NCBI RefSeq assembly: GCF_910592395.1
Contig: NC_088308.1
Location: 17,499,501 to 17,563,500 of the forward strand
Direction: 5' to 3'
DNA: 64,000 nt
Origin: Lineus longissimus
Taxonomy: Eukaryota > Nemertea > Pilidiophora > Heteronemertea > Lineidae
In this document: one piece after another, positions 12,097 through 25,086 of the stretch
Numbering within the stretch: the stretch's first letter is position 1
Layout of the letters: each line of letters begins with the position of its first letter
Notes under the pieces: generated by a model
The model's input: only the letters and a program-made list of their open reading frames with translations
Told to the model about the DNA's origin: nothing
Databases searched by the model: none
Position numbers and translations under genes: made by a program

Positions 12097-14288
12097 ATGG
12101 CCAAGCGACTGGTGGCGTGTCTGCTGAACATCTCTGAAGCTCGGAATCGCCATCTAGTGGAGGAGGTGGCAATGGCAGCTATCGCATCGAACAAAACAAA
12201 TCAGAACTGTAAGAATTCAATTGGGAATGCAGTTGATGTCACTGACCTCTTTTACTGGTATTGAAATACATTGGCAGTGACCCTTTATTCCTGGGACACC
12301 AAGCTCGCATTGGCGGGCCTATTTTGTACTTGTGTTCTATCTGGCCAGATAACTAGTGTTGCAGAAATATTGTCTATCTCACACTTAATGCTTATATGTG
12401 GAATACAGACTACAAATTTGACATCCTAGCTCCTGCCCATAGTCCTATAATTTAAGTGATCTATAATAAACTCCTGGTAAAGCATTACAATAACTTCATC
12501 AACTGACTTTCTCATTTCAGCCAGTAGCAACGACCCTAATCTACCAATCAAGTCATCAGTCCTCAACATATTCTCAGACTACGACTACAATAGATCAGTC
12601 ATCACAATTGCAGCTTCAGTAGAAAACATTGGTAAGCATCAGAATTAAGCAAGTCGAAGTTGCTTCAGGTGGCTGTGCCCTGTTTGTAGTCAGTTGATCG
12701 TCACCTGTTGCTTCCTGTCTACCCTCACCGAAAGGCAGTGCACTGAAAATGACTGCATCACACTGCTTTTGACTGAAACCCCCACTGCATATGACTGTCT
12801 TAGGCATATCATTTTTTCTTAATGTTTTAAAACCACTGATTTTGACTGAAAGACCACTGCAAAGCACTGCCACTTGCATATCATTATGAACGACGTATTT
12901 CAAAAACACTGCCTATGACTGAAAGACCACTGATTTCCACTTCTCCAACTCTGATCGAAACCCGTGGCATTTTCAACATGACTGAAAACCACTGCTTTAT
13001 GACTGTTGAGATTAAGACTTAGTTGGGTGATGTTGTCAGTCTGGGAGGTGAAGGTATATGTTCCACTTTGTTGTTGATTTGGCCTGCAGATTGTAAGCTT
13101 ACTTAAGTTTTTAATTCTATCCCTTAGCTGCCAGCGTCCATGATGCATGTGTCAAAGCGTACAGTCTTATTGACTTGAGTCGTCATGATGGAGGTCATCC
13201 AAGGCTGGGAGCTGTGGACTTGGTTCCACTACACCCCATATCGGCTGATGTCACTTTGGAGGAATGTGGTCAAGTGGCTAAAGGTAATTCACAAACAAGG
13301 ATGTTCACTGCACAATGAAAGCTGTGAAAGCCAAAAGGGATGTCATGTCAAATAAGCAATTTATTAGGAGGTCCTTTTACTTGAGACACAGCAGATATTG
13401 TCACAATCAGGCTCTGAGGATTGACATAAAGCTGGATAAGTCAGTAATGTCCTCATTGTTGTGAAATATCTTGTAGAATATGATATTTCCTTTTCTTGTT
13501 GCTTCAGATCTTGCATCGAAACTGGCAAGGGATGTCCCTGGGAGTGCCTTCTTTCTCTTTGGTCATGCTGATGTACCAGAATGTCGTGGTCTGGTCAGAC
13601 GGAGGAAGGACGTCAAGTGGTTTGATGGCAAGTACGACATGGACTACAGTCGGCTGAAACAAGATGTTGGTCCAATCCCTGGACCAAGATATGGCATGAC
13701 AGGTATGGACATGATGAAGATCAATGAAGGAACAAAAAGAGTATTAAGAGCATGTCATGATCACTAGCTCCTCTTGATCTGTAGAATGGTTGGAGATTAA
13801 AAAAAAATCATATTTTGTGGAAATTCTTGGATTAGATATGGTTTCTCTCATTCATTTCAGGAGTTGGCAGCATTCCCTACGTTATGAACTGCAATGTCAC
13901 CATTGCATCAAACGACCTGGACTTCGGCAAAGCAATTGCTCAAGCCATACGGGCAACGACCGAGGGTGGTTTACCAGGAGTCCAGTCAATGGCATTTCAT
14001 CATGAAGGAAACATAGAAATAGCTTGTAACGTGGAGAGTATTTACAGAGACGACAGGGACAATTTTGACGTTAGTGACTTGGTATGCTCCTTTGGGAAGT
14101 TTCATCATGTGCCTTCTCATGTGTTACAAAGGAGAGTGCAGACAATGGCAGGTGCTCGGGGCATAGATGTGGTGGGTTCATCCACCATTATCGGATTTAC
14201 ACCCGAAGTGGCTAATCGGGTGGCGATGGAGGCATTGGCAAATGGGATCCAGGAGTTCTGGAGGACCAGGAAAGAGAGAATGATGTAG
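12097..14288 (+). CDS. FTCDNL1: Formiminotransferase N-terminal subdomain protein (FTCDNL1-like)
   Basis: Five exons join in phase: 12097-12208, 12521-12631, 13128-13283, 13508-13702 and 13861-14288, encoding 333 residues. The protein starts MAKRLVACLLNISEARN, the N-terminal signature of the formiminotransferase fold. It continues with LSRHDGGHPRLGAVDLVPL and FFLFGHADVP, conserved folate-enzyme segments. The product matches the stand-alone N-subdomain family; the cyclodeaminase half of FTCD is absent. FTCD transfers a formimino group from formiminoglutamate to tetrahydrofolate in histidine breakdown; activity of the short paralogue is uncertain. The ATG is 27 bp inside an exon that begins after TTCTTTCAG, implying a 5'UTR intron. 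Every exon break is phase 1. Tail-to-tail with DUS1L. Confidence 0.93.
12735..13010. repeat. Interspersed CCACTG / TGACTGAAA repeat in intron 2
   Basis: The pair CCACTG and TGACTGAAA recurs about six times at irregular spacing (near 12740, 12770, 12840, 12910 and 12985). It lies in the FTCDNL1-like intron between 12632 and 13127. The arrangement resembles a decayed minisatellite with a 12-20 bp core. No coding sense. Confidence 0.5.
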
Positions 14289-14354
14289 TTACACCAATAC
14301 ATTTAAAATATAAGACGAGAAAAATTGTTTATAAGTGATATTGATTTTAATACA

Positions 14355-14360
14355 AATAAA
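14355..14360 (+). terminator. Poly(A) signal, FTCDNL1-like gene
   Basis: AATAAA lies 67 bp after the stop codon. Further AATAAA copies occur near 14482 and 14629, so alternative ends are possible. Confidence 0.6.
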
Positions 14361-14399
14361 TATAAGTGGATAGCAGCTAAAACATGATCTTTTTCCACA

Positions 14400-14405
14400 T
14401 TTATT
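14400..14405 (-). terminator. Probable poly(A) signal, DUS1L
   Basis: TTTATT on the plus strand reads AATAAA on the minus strand, about 330 bp beyond the DUS1L stop. It is 40 bp from the opposing signal, so the two 3' ends nearly abut. Confidence 0.45.
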
Positions 14406-14732
14406 CATTTACAGAGAGTGCAGCACACAAGGATGTACCTTCTCCCAATTGCAAAAATTCTTTGTCGTTCTTGTACCCTTGCAATAAAAAACATTGACTT
14501 TCGCATATATATCAATAATAATCATTTTATAATTTGAGATGTTACGTCAAGCTTTCTACAGAATAGAAATTAGAATAATTATCACACTTGCTAGTCATAA
14601 AAATAGATAAAACCTTATGCAAAACAGAAATAAAATCAAAAGAGCCCTGTTACGAATTGTCCCTTTAAAATCACTATGGTCAAAAGTTATAAGCTGGTAG
14701 TGGTACACGAGCCCTCAATGGGCCCCATTTCA

Positions 14733-17700
14733 TTATCTGCAATCGTCCGTGATCAGTTCTGAATTAGTTGTTACTTGATTGACATTCATTGTTACTTCAT
14801 CGTTAGTTAGGGTCTTCCTCTGCTCAGTGATATCACATTTTTGATCATTTTCCTCTGAATTTACAGAACGTCGATTGATTTTGTCAAGCTCACGTCTGGA
14901 CTTTTTGTGACCTAGAATAGATATAAACAAAGAATACTCAGATACATATTGCCTTTGAAAATTATGCTAGTTTGCGACCTTTGTGCCAACACAAAAGTGT
15001 CCAGCACAAGTTTAGTTCACCTTTCCCATCGTAAGAAAAAACAGTTGATATTCTGGCCGCCTGCGGACATGGAATTTTGTAATCAGAATAGGATGCTCTG
15101 TCAACTCTGTTTCAAAGTGCATGGTTTAGTATTATCTAAGGATGGGACGGTTGGGTAATCTACGTTAATGTAATGGCCAAGTTCTTTCCAAATCGGGCCA
15201 ATTTCAGGAGAGCTTTGATTAATGTATTTTAGGAACAATACAAACGTCTGCTGTGGGAGGATGTTGTTCTCTTGTGGGAACCTCAGTTATAGAGCATTGT
15301 AATTATGTGGACCTTTCCTACAACGTGAAAAACTGCAAGCTTACCCAAACACACTATACTACTTTCCGCTGTCGTCTTCTTGCAGCAAGCTCTACACAAT
15401 CCATGTTGACAATTTTTACCCTGAAATTTTGACAAGATACTTTCATGCATGCAAAACTGAACAGGACTGGAAGTTGTCGATTTCTAATGCAACAGACACA
15501 ATCTGGTGACGTCTTCACGGAGCAGCTCACAACTTTTCCAGACGCTCAAATTTTTTCATGCAATACCTACATTTAGGTCCTAGAGACCCATGTAAAGAGT
15601 GTCGGTGTTCATAAGTCTTGTCATAGTCACGTTTTTTAATTGTGTTTTTAAAGCAGCTATTCAGTACCAAACAGGATTATTACGTTTCATTTATAACCTC
15701 AGTATTGGCCTCGTGGCCGAAACTTTGGCCCTTTGCCACGAGTGGTTGTCTGTAACGCCAACCAGATATGACTGACAAAAATGCTGGTCCCAGACATCTG
15801 TTATAACTACATGACCCTATATATTTTGGTAGGAAGAAGACACTATGGCTTATTTTACTTACAGAGGGATTGTGGCAGACCTCAACAGCACAAATCTCAT
15901 ATTCTCGTTTCGGCTGACCAATCTTCAAATACGGATTCTTTTTCAGACGTTTGATTTGATTCCGAGAAAGTTTGACACCGTTTACATAAACTTCTTCTTT
16001 AGGTTTTGAATCGTCCTCGCGTTGGCGCTTTTGACTTTCAGCTTGACGTCTTTCCAACTCTTCAGGGCTACATGAAATTGAGGGATATGCTAGTCATCTA
16101 TCATGTAAGAATGACAGAAGGCACTGAGGCTAGCCAGTTGCAAGTCCGCAAAATAAAATGCCCGCAAGTATTTGGTGGTTTACAGTTTTCGGTGGTAGAC
16201 ATTTCAGTGTGAACAGGCTACAAGCGCTATACAAGTTCAGTCAAAATACAGCTTGGTGATCAAAAGCAGCTATTCTACCAGTAGTTCTTTTATAGAATTC
16301 AGCCATTCAATAACATACCTTGGCCTCACATATGGTTGACATATCCAATATGGATGGGGCAAATCGTCATCACAGACCAATCGACTATTCTTAAACTCTT
16401 CCTCCAATTCCTGCAGAGATGAAAATGCTAGATTTCAGACTTACCTAGCGAGTGCTTTTGACCAAGTGGTATTTCAAGAGATAGGGTATTTTCAAGGGGG
16501 GGGGGGGGGCGTAAATCATATAGAGGTGTAACTGTATCTGGGATTGAACCCAGTGCTATGGGTGTGAGAGGCGTTGTTGACGATATACAATACAACATCA
16601 GTCTCACAACTTTGAGAGCCAATCAAGCTTGTGGCACCAATTGTACATAGAAAACTGTGCGGCAAGTTTTATGTGCAGTTTCTTACTATTTACCACGAAA
16701 CGATCAATAATCAATTTCAAACACCCACCAGTGTTTTCTGTTTGATGATCTCTATGACCTTCAAACATTGGTCTACATTCTTGGCTTGGTTGAGTTGTTC
16801 TCGGATATCCGTGTGGCGATGAAAGCTGAAAGCGACACCAGCTGCATGAACATTGGAGCAGATTATCATTAACAGAAACATGTACAAAAGAAGCTCTCCA
16901 AGAGAGTAATACTTTCCATCAAAATTTGATGCTTGACAGAATGTGCATGACCTTCATGTTGGTGAAGGCATTTCCAGTTCAAGGGCCAACTATCCACCAA
17001 ATGATTTTCTAATTCTACTACAAGAAAGAAGCAGTCATTGGCCTTCCCACCTGTTACTTACAAATGTATGAGCAGTTTGAAAAGGTGACCTCTGTAGTAG
17101 CTCAATGGACTTGGGTACTCCTTCACTAATGTCAGGTACTCTTCAGCTATTTGCCAGCAAGGTGGCTGCACACCTTCAAACAATGCAGGGTTCTGGAGAT
17201 TCCCCTCTGGAATAAGATTTTAAAATGTGTTAGCTTTGATTCTTTTTGCTTAAAGGGGCAACCTGGGCGTGTGATTTACCTGGCCAGGAGGATAATGTGC
17301 CAACTTGACACCATGCGCCGCCACTGATGCGGTTCTCTGATAACGATTTTCACCAGTGTTGGAAGGCAGTTTGGGGGTCCGACTTACGAATTTCAGGGAG
17401 GTCTAAGTTTACACCTCGTTCCAGTGCATTGTTTATTGCAGTTCAAAGAGTTTTCATCAATCCTTTTTAGAGAAGTTGCGGTCCTGCTGGAAGCTGTATT
17501 GTTTAAAAACAACAACATATCTTATGCCCAATTTGGCCGATTAAGAGGGGTGTTACTTCAGTCAAAGAAGGCAACTAATGTATGCTACAATAATTAGCAT
17601 CAGACACTAATAGCGAGCGATAATTTCTGATACATGTAGTATACTTAGAAACGCTTTGGCAGACAGCTGGAAGAACAAAGTATGACCTTACCAGCAGTCA

Positions 17701-19646
17701 TTACACCATCGACACCAGTTTCTTCCAAACATTGATGCACATCATTCAAATACTGTATGTTGCCATTTGCAAACACAGGGATCTTTACTGCTTCCCTGAA
17801 AAGAAAATCAATATTATGAATATCTCTGCTAAGACAGTGTTCTCCCCAGGGAGTTGAGTGTACAGGTCTATTGTTCTAGTTGAAGTGCAATTTGTGATGT
17901 ACAACTAACTAGTCAACTATCCTAGTAAGTCATAGCCCAAGCCATGAATGGCTCACCAGGCCAGAGCTTATCCTTGATTCCATTGCGTTAAGCACCTAGG
18001 AGTATCACTCACATAGAGAGCAGAGGGGGATGTTCTTTGCCAGTTGGCCTCCCAAGCAAGCCAGGTACCCATTTTTACATACTCCTGGATCGAGGGAAGT
18101 GGGGTCAGGTAGTCAAACTCACTTGACAGCTTTAATCTGTTTCCAATCAGCCAAACCAGTAAATCGACCCTTCTGTTCCTTTGTACGGCCATGGATGGTC
18201 AGAAGCTGGAGACAGAACATGAAAATAGTCCTCAGAAATGCATCTCTTAGGAAAGAAGCCAAACGTCAACAATGATTCAGACTGAGGTTGATTAAAAAAC
18301 AACCTCACACTGTTGAAATCACTCAGCCAGAAACCAATCTTTGAACAAGTTAACAATCAAGAGTCTCCCATGGACATTAAGTAATGACTAATGACCGTCT
18401 AACATGGCTGTTTCAGCAGATTCAGTTCCTTCCATTTTTAAACAGCCCCTGCTCACCTGGCAACCTGCAGCTTCCAGCATCTTCGCATATTTCACTGTTT
18501 TTTCTACATCTGGGAACATTCTGATTTTACAAGTGATGGGAACAGCAAGTTCTTTGTGGCATAGGCTAACTGAAACAAAGAGGTAATACAGGTTGTTGTG
18601 TTTTCATGAATTCGACAGAGCATGATATGTCCTAGATCCCCTCCATCAGCCAGCACTATCCAACAGACTTTGCTAATCTCTTATGAATGGCTATCACCAG
18701 AGCTGTCAAGGAAGATTTGGGAATCCGACACAAATATTTCACTTTCACTAGTTTCAGGTTGGTTTTTACTGGTAAAGAGGTACACTCTTCTGTAGTTTAT
18801 TATTTATTGCTTCAAGTCCAATCCAACAAATTTTCAAGGATCCTAACATTATCTCTGGCAATTCTTTCAAATATTTCTAAAAAACCGGTGAGGGGGCCAA
18901 GGGGAGCCCCCTCAAATCCACGCCTGCAATTTCATACCAATTCTTAAGTACTTACCCATGTCATGAATCAACTGCCACTCATCCTGAAGAAAAGCACCAT
19001 AGTGACCTTTCTTTGCAATAATCTGCGGACAACCAAGGTTCAAATCCACTGCATCACATTGTGACTCGACCATTTTGGCAGCCTTAAGCAACGCCTCTGG
19101 TTCATTGGCACAAAACTGGAAGATGAATAGAATGAAAATGTTGATAAAGCACCCAACAAATGAGCAGCATGTGGCACCCTCTTACACTACCAAACAGTGT
19201 GACAACTATGCAATTGAAAGGCTGCACTGACAGTGGGTAGAATGTTCTGTACATTATTTTTATTCATCCAATACAGCTTTCAAACAGAAATAACTTTATG
19301 AGTGCCTGTGGCACTATAGCTTTTTCTCAAGACACTCCCCTTCTTACAGCATGAACTGAAAAAACTTGGACGGGCATAGAATAGAGAGAGCAGCTTTCGG
19401 TCATACCTGCACAATGAGGGGACGGTCTTCTTCACAGGTTGTCATCATCTCTTTTGAATAGTGTGGATCCCGACAAAATAATGCAGCATGAAACATCGGT
19501 GTGTAACACAGCTCTGCTTTGTGACGACGACTCAACAACCGCCAGGCTAACTCACTCTGATCCACCATCGGGGCGACAACATACTTAGCACAACGAAGCG
19601 TTTCCCTCCAAAAGTCGTAACCTTTCAACTTGTTGGCTTCAGACAT
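14733..19646 (-). CDS. DUS1L: tRNA-dihydrouridine synthase 1-like
   Basis: Eleven coding exons join in phase (497 residues): 19407-19646, 18956-19115, 18457-18569, 18123-18205, 17692-17795, 17062-17206, 16729-16825, 16319-16410, 15863-16067, 15345-15420, 14733-14911. DUS1L is an FMN enzyme that reduces uridine in the tRNA D-loop. Visible are the FMN-barrel start ([20 protein letters not shown]), the catalytic Cys109 in [18 protein letters not shown], and PVFANGNIQ at the phosphate site. The C-terminal tail has a basic linker ([10 protein letters not shown]) and a zinc-binding-like cluster spanning the 15863-16067 and 15345-15420 exons (CHNPSGKNC...CRACCKK). Length is close to the human 473. 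The acceptor at 19652 indicates a 5'UTR intron. Start chosen as the first ATG, in the normal family context. Confidence 0.96.
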
Positions 19647-20784
19647 TTTTGCCTGCAAAAACAGAACATTAGGGTTAGAAAACATTTTTAAATACCAGCA
19701 AGTACAGAGCTTCACTGACTGTGAGTGTGACAGCATAGGTTGGCTCATGGTTATCCAGTTGTCTCTTAATACATTGTATAACCACACAATATATTGATAT
19801 ATATATGCATGTCCTATACTGACCATCAGCACTCAACTCAATATTTTATTAACTCAGAGTCAGGACAGCCATGCAAAGACACTATGACTTCATTGACTTA
19901 GGAAGGCAGACGTCAGATAACGAACATTGTTCCACATTTCGCAATGGGTGGCGATGTCATCTTCGCTTCACGTTATAATTATAGTGACATCATCAAAGTC
20001 CCCAATTCGCTAAAATCGAGATTCTGGAGTCACTGTCCCAACGTCATTAGGATAACCAGGGTTGAACATAACCTAACGTCACCTATTTCTAAGTTTGCTG
20101 ATGATTGTGGCAGTGGGGTGACATGACGACGTCACTAATCGCTCTCTTTCTGTGTCTGCGACGCCATCGTTATTTTCGGCCGGGATGCCAGCGACGGCAG
20201 ATTTGGACCTCTAATTTTTCCAAACAACAGAGGCGGGTCAAATTACCTGCCAGAGCTGCCAATCTAACCACCCTTCCCACCCCATGCCACGTACCCGCAG
20301 GCACAGGCTGCAGGTGCCGCTGTGAGGTGCCCGGCCGGCTCGGGGTGATGGCAGATCGATGGTGTGAGGGTTGGAAAATATCTACAACTTCAACTTACGA
20401 TGGGATAAATCTAGAGCAAAAATGAAGGAAAAGCTGGCAGCATCCAACACAAACAAAACTACGTTTCTTCCCTCAACTGCAGTGTAAAGTCAGTAAGCAT
20501 AGGCCTATGGAGCGCTGTGAGGGAATTAACTTACTATCGACAGAGATGTGATGCAATGTGATGTAACCTGCCCGCCTGATAGCTTTGTCACGGGTTTCAC
20601 ACATCAGTTATCAGCTACTGTCTTACACAAACTCTTTGCCTGTCAAAAGAATTTTCCAATAAGTTCGTTTTCACTTTGCATTCCCACCCTAAGCCAAGCC
20701 ATAAGCCATCCAAATAACCCAAATTGGTAAAATCTATTAGTTAAGTCTGGTCCAGTCTCGTTCCTAGCCGCCCTGACTTGCAAG
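19647..20784. promoter_or_regulatory. Divergent region DUS1L / CAMLG
   Basis: 1.14 kb lie between the two start codons. The part at 20105-20350 is G+C-richer than its surroundings and may hold the DUS1L noncoding first exon. The CAMLG ATG is embedded in AAGATGGCGGA, which matches the YY1 consensus often found at start codons. No TATA box near either gene. Confidence 0.4.
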
Positions 20785-23135
20785 ATGGCGGATTTTGCAA
20801 GTCGAAGAGCTGCTCGGCGCAAAAGAATATTGGAAAATTCTGATGATCGAATGAAAAAATTGCTTGGAACATATGGTAAAGAAAAGCAAGATGAAGGTAG
20901 ATACTGTAGATCTCAAAATTTGCACAATCAAGCAGATATTTATCTTTGAAACAATGGCCGGGGCTAAAGACTAGCCTAGATAGAGTAGGTCCTGGCCCCT
21001 ATAGTCTAAGTTCATGAAGTTAGGCCGAGGTCTATTAAATATTGGCCTACCCCCGCCCTAGCTGCTCACAATGACAATGCTCAACACTTTACCATTAGCC
21101 TCATCATATTGAGGGCTGTAAGACATGTGGTCACACAGGCGGCTGTAAAGGATTCCGTTTTTACCCTGGACTTCTAGTTTAAGTTCGAGTGACTATAGTA
21201 TTTTGTTACACGCCAACACGGTCCACCAAGTAGGGTAACGTAACGTCGGACGATATGATTATCATAATGATATCACCACGTCTGTTCTGGATGAGTCTTT
21301 ATTCAGGGTCCAATCCAAATATAGACTTGTCCAGAACTGACGTTAGTGGGTGGTCACTATTGCACCTCATTGAAAATTCATAAAATACTGTTAGTGTTTG
21401 AAATGCCAATGGTGCAACACGGTGACCGATCTTATCCTTGAAACTAAAGAAAACTGTGCTTTTTTAGGTCACACGGAACAACCAGATGCCGATCCACCAC
21501 CTTGGAAAGAACCAGCTAAAGAAAATACTCCATCATCAGACACACCATCAAATGATGCCGCACCATCAAATGATGCCAGTGCATTTTCATTGCTTCCTGA
21601 ATCTGATCAAGCCGCAGCAACAAACGGCAATCATGATGGTTCTGGTGAGACAAACAGCAGTGGGCTGAGATTACGAATCAATCAGAATTCTGATTTGACG
21701 GAAACCAGACAGACTGAAAACAAACATTATCACAGGGTCGAAAACAGTGAGACAACTGCACCAGAGACAGAGCAACAGATTTTACGCACAGGGAAATATT
21801 CAAGTAGACCAACTGACGTAGACAAAACAGATGAAGCTGCAGAGATTGCTCATCAAATAGGCATTCTCAGATTGCGGGTTATATTGTTTTTCATTGCGGC
21901 TGTGATTGTGAGGCTGGTGCTTGTATCTGGACTTGGTGTACTTTACACACAGGTGAGTCAAAGTCCACATACAGGCTGTGTAGTGACGTCATTCAGGTAT
22001 CTACTTGGGATGTCAATCTATGGCCTTGACCCCTGCTGACAGTGACATCACCGACAAAGTCCGCCATGTGTGGGTAATGTGGTTGACGTCCCCTCACTTC
22101 ACTCCTACATGTACCATTCTTGGAGCGCCAAGGACAAAGTGCGCCACGGGTCAATAACATCTCTTACCATGATGACACCATCACGCATCATGTCTCTAGA
22201 GGGCCCTGTTTTCAGTTAAACCATTTCCTGTAACCATTTTGTAAATAGTGTTTGGTGAATTTACTTTAAAAAATTTTTGGATCAGAGCTGTGTTCTTTGA
22301 TTATCATTCGTATTCATCCAAAAGTTGACTGTACCTTTGAAGACAACGTCACAACCAGTCTGCTACTGAGATAAGATCATAGTTCTGAATGGTTTATATG
22401 TTCATTTCAGTCCACAGTGTTGCCATTTATCCTGGTGGAAGCTTCTTTTCTGATGTACCTATCTTCATCTCCAGAGGTAGGTCACACTGCGCCTTTCTTT
22501 CTGTAATCTTAGGGATATTGGTATTGTGGAAGTGAGTGCCCTTGGGTAAAAAAAACTAAGTCGTGGGTTCGTACTCAGAAGAAAGACCACTGCACTGCTT
22601 CTCTCCACCAGAGTAGAGACTTCACTGCAACAGATATTCAACTGCATGGCTTATAGCATCCTCTCGCAAACAGGGCCTATAACATGACTCCTCCGTGGGA
22701 TTAAGTATGTATCAAGTGAAATGGCCTGGTACATGTATGTCAGGATGGGCTTATAGTGGTTTAACACTACTGGCTACCACAACTCTACCTCTGGCGGAAG
22801 ACCAGGTCACTAGGCCAATAAACCATTTGTTGTCACAAATTAAGACAAGTGTGGCCAGAGGATTCTCATCCATGATTACCTTTTCGATTAGTTCTGATTG
22901 AGTATATTGTTATAATAATGATATGTGTTGAATTCTTTTTCAGGGAATATTAAATTCATGTGGCCAACCTGGAGGCAGCTTACTGACATCAGCGCTGATG
23001 TTGTCTGGGATACGACCACAAGTGATCACGTCCTATACAAACATTTCTACAACATTCTCAATGTGTTTTGAAGACTTTGCAGTATATTTCTTTTCATTTG
23101 TCATGACACACTGGCTGATACGGTGTTTTGAATGA
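20785..23135 (+). CDS. CAMLG: Calcium signal-modulating cyclophilin ligand (GET2/CAML)
   Basis: Four exons join in phase: 20785-20896, 21468-21952, 22411-22476 and 22944-23135, encoding 284 residues (human 296). CAMLG and WRB form the ER receptor that accepts tail-anchored proteins from TRC40/GET3. The N-terminus (SRRAARRKRILENSDDRMKK) is the basic helix that binds GET3 in the Get2 family. Residues ~38-165 are a low-complexity acidic, Asn/Ser/Thr-rich cytosolic linker. Three hydrophobic segments follow: ~172-195, ~200-221 and ~258-280. The segment before TM3 (LMLSGIRPQVI) matches the family's conserved LLLSGIPAEVI. Most of the linker is in one 485-bp exon. Head-to-head with DUS1L, tail-to-tail with TFAM. 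Identity is clear from both ends; the linker is not alignable by eye. Confidence 0.94.
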
Positions 23136-23580
23136 AAAAAGCAATAATAATGTTTTCTTAAAGATGGCAGCGCTCCCAGAGAGTTGGTGATCTCATACAT
23201 GTATGTGTATTGGTCGCTGGGGGCCAGTGTGCCATCACATCAGCGCTGTGTGCTTGCCCTGTGTTGTCAAAACGAGATATTGTTTGTGCTGATAGCTCCC
23301 TGGTGCCATACTGTATAGTGTATGGAGTATAGTGTGAATTACACTGCGACACAACACGTATATCATCAGAATGATTTTAGAAATCGGTTTTGGGAATTAT
23401 GTTGACAACTTCAAACTGGCAGTGGGTGATAGTGTGGAATAGTCTTCAGCTCGTTGAGATGGGGTTGCAGATGGGGGAGGGGGTTTCTACTGGTGACATT
23501 AGTTTAGATTGTCATGTATTCGCTAGACTAGAGGACCAAATCTTAATATAAGCACTTGTTAGTCTGTCTAAATTGTTTTC

Positions 23581-23608
23581 AATAAAATAATAGATCTAAG
23601 AGAATAAA
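23581..23608 (+). terminator. Two poly(A) signals, CAMLG
   Basis: AATAAA occurs at 23581-23586 and 23603-23608, about 450 bp after the CAMLG stop. The implied 3'UTR contains no other feature I recognise. Confidence 0.55.
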
Positions 23609-24124
23609 AGTGAAAGCTTTGTCTATTCATTCTCCATGACCTGAATATTTGTTGCTTATAAGATTGGAAGACAGGCTTTCATTTACATTTAAATAGCATG
23701 TGAGAGCACCACTTCCACACATGGACTGTTTGAAGACACAAAAAACTCTACTTGATATCGGTACATGAGCCTTTGAGCAACAGGAGAGTCGAACTTTAGA
23801 AAACAGGAATTTAAAAATTCCTTGACAGCACCAGTTTCCCAGCCCCACTCTTGATCAATTGTGTGCAGCTGTGAAGAGTTGTGTCCCTTCCATCCTTTGT
23901 TCACTGTGTTGGCCAATACTGTATGCCTACCACAGGTCTTTGATAGTTTGGTTTGACAACCCCTATTCTTGGCATTTTGAGGTCTTTGAAAGAAAGTTAA
24001 TGGTATTGTCAGTCCACAAGCTTTTATATAGTGGATGCAAACAATAAGAAAGCGGACTTGTCAGACTGAACTATGGATGATTCAGGTAAAGTTTGCAACA
24101 AAGGTCGAGACGGCTCCCATTCCC

Positions 24125-25077
24125 CAAGGAGGATACCGCGGTGACGTCATATCACGTGATCCCGACCCATATTAGTGATCGCTATGGCCAATCAGATTCA
24201 GTCTACTGACAGCGCCAGCACTGAACACATCTCCACGTCTCACTGTCTGGTGCGCTCCTGTACACAAAAACACCAATAGACATGAAATATTGCAATACCT
24301 AGTATGGATTCTTCCTGTGTAGAATGAAATTTACAGAGCAGATTAACTTCCACGAATAAAAAAGACGTTTGGCGCGGCCAAAGTGCGGAAATAATGGGAA
24401 ATAATGTCTCCGCTAAAATACACTACGAAATACACTAGGCAATGCACTACGCGATACACGGTAGAGATGCAGTTGAGTTTGTTATTGTTTTGACTTAGAA
24501 GCCCGCCCATATCATAATATATTCATGTATTCATGAAGTATGAACTCATTTCTGTCCCATACAACTCTAAGAACAGTCAATTTCTCCTTAAATCATCACC
24601 GAAACCGCGATATCCGCAGGAAGATTTCGTTCTAGTGTCCGAAAATGCATGATCTTACAGGGGCGCTAACTCGACAAATAGAGGGGATCTATGGGGATCT
24701 ATGCGAGTTTTAGGTATTACAGGTCTCGAACTTGTAAAATCTGTAAACATGCCTCCAAATCCCATTATGATAATGAAGAGATTGCCCCATATCTGGGAGA
24801 CTGTTTTGAAACCATCGCTAATTTTGGAAGATCGGTGCCGGCTATTTGGTTTAAAAAACCCTATTTTTCCCCATCAAAACAGCACTTTTCATTATTCAAA
24901 TGATAGCTTATTGTCTGAAGATTTATTTCATAGCAGAAAAGTACTAATAACTCTGATTTGATGCGAAAAATCTAACTTTTTTGATGACTTGATTTTCCCT
25001 TGGCCGTGGATCGAGTTTGTTTACAATATGCAGCGCCATCTTGGAAAAGCCGTGACGTCACCGCGGTATCCTCCTTG
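24125..25077. mobile_element. Mutator-like TIR element, 953 bp, 9-bp TSD
   Basis: The 25-bp inverted ends start CAAGGAGGATACCGCGG and finish with a CRE-like octamer TGACGTCA on both sides. The element is flanked by 9-bp direct repeats CCCATTCCC (24116-24124 and 25078-25086). No transposase is visible. It lies between CAMLG and TFAM. Its ends differ from those of the 7519-8492 and 33670-34215 elements, so it is a separate family with the same TSD length. Confidence 0.85.
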
Positions 25078-25086
25078 CCCATTCCC

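Noticed and set aside
20105-20425. 106-codon frame between DUS1L and CAMLG
   Set aside because: G+C-rich promoter-type sequence with no domain. Better explained as 5' flank or a noncoding exon.
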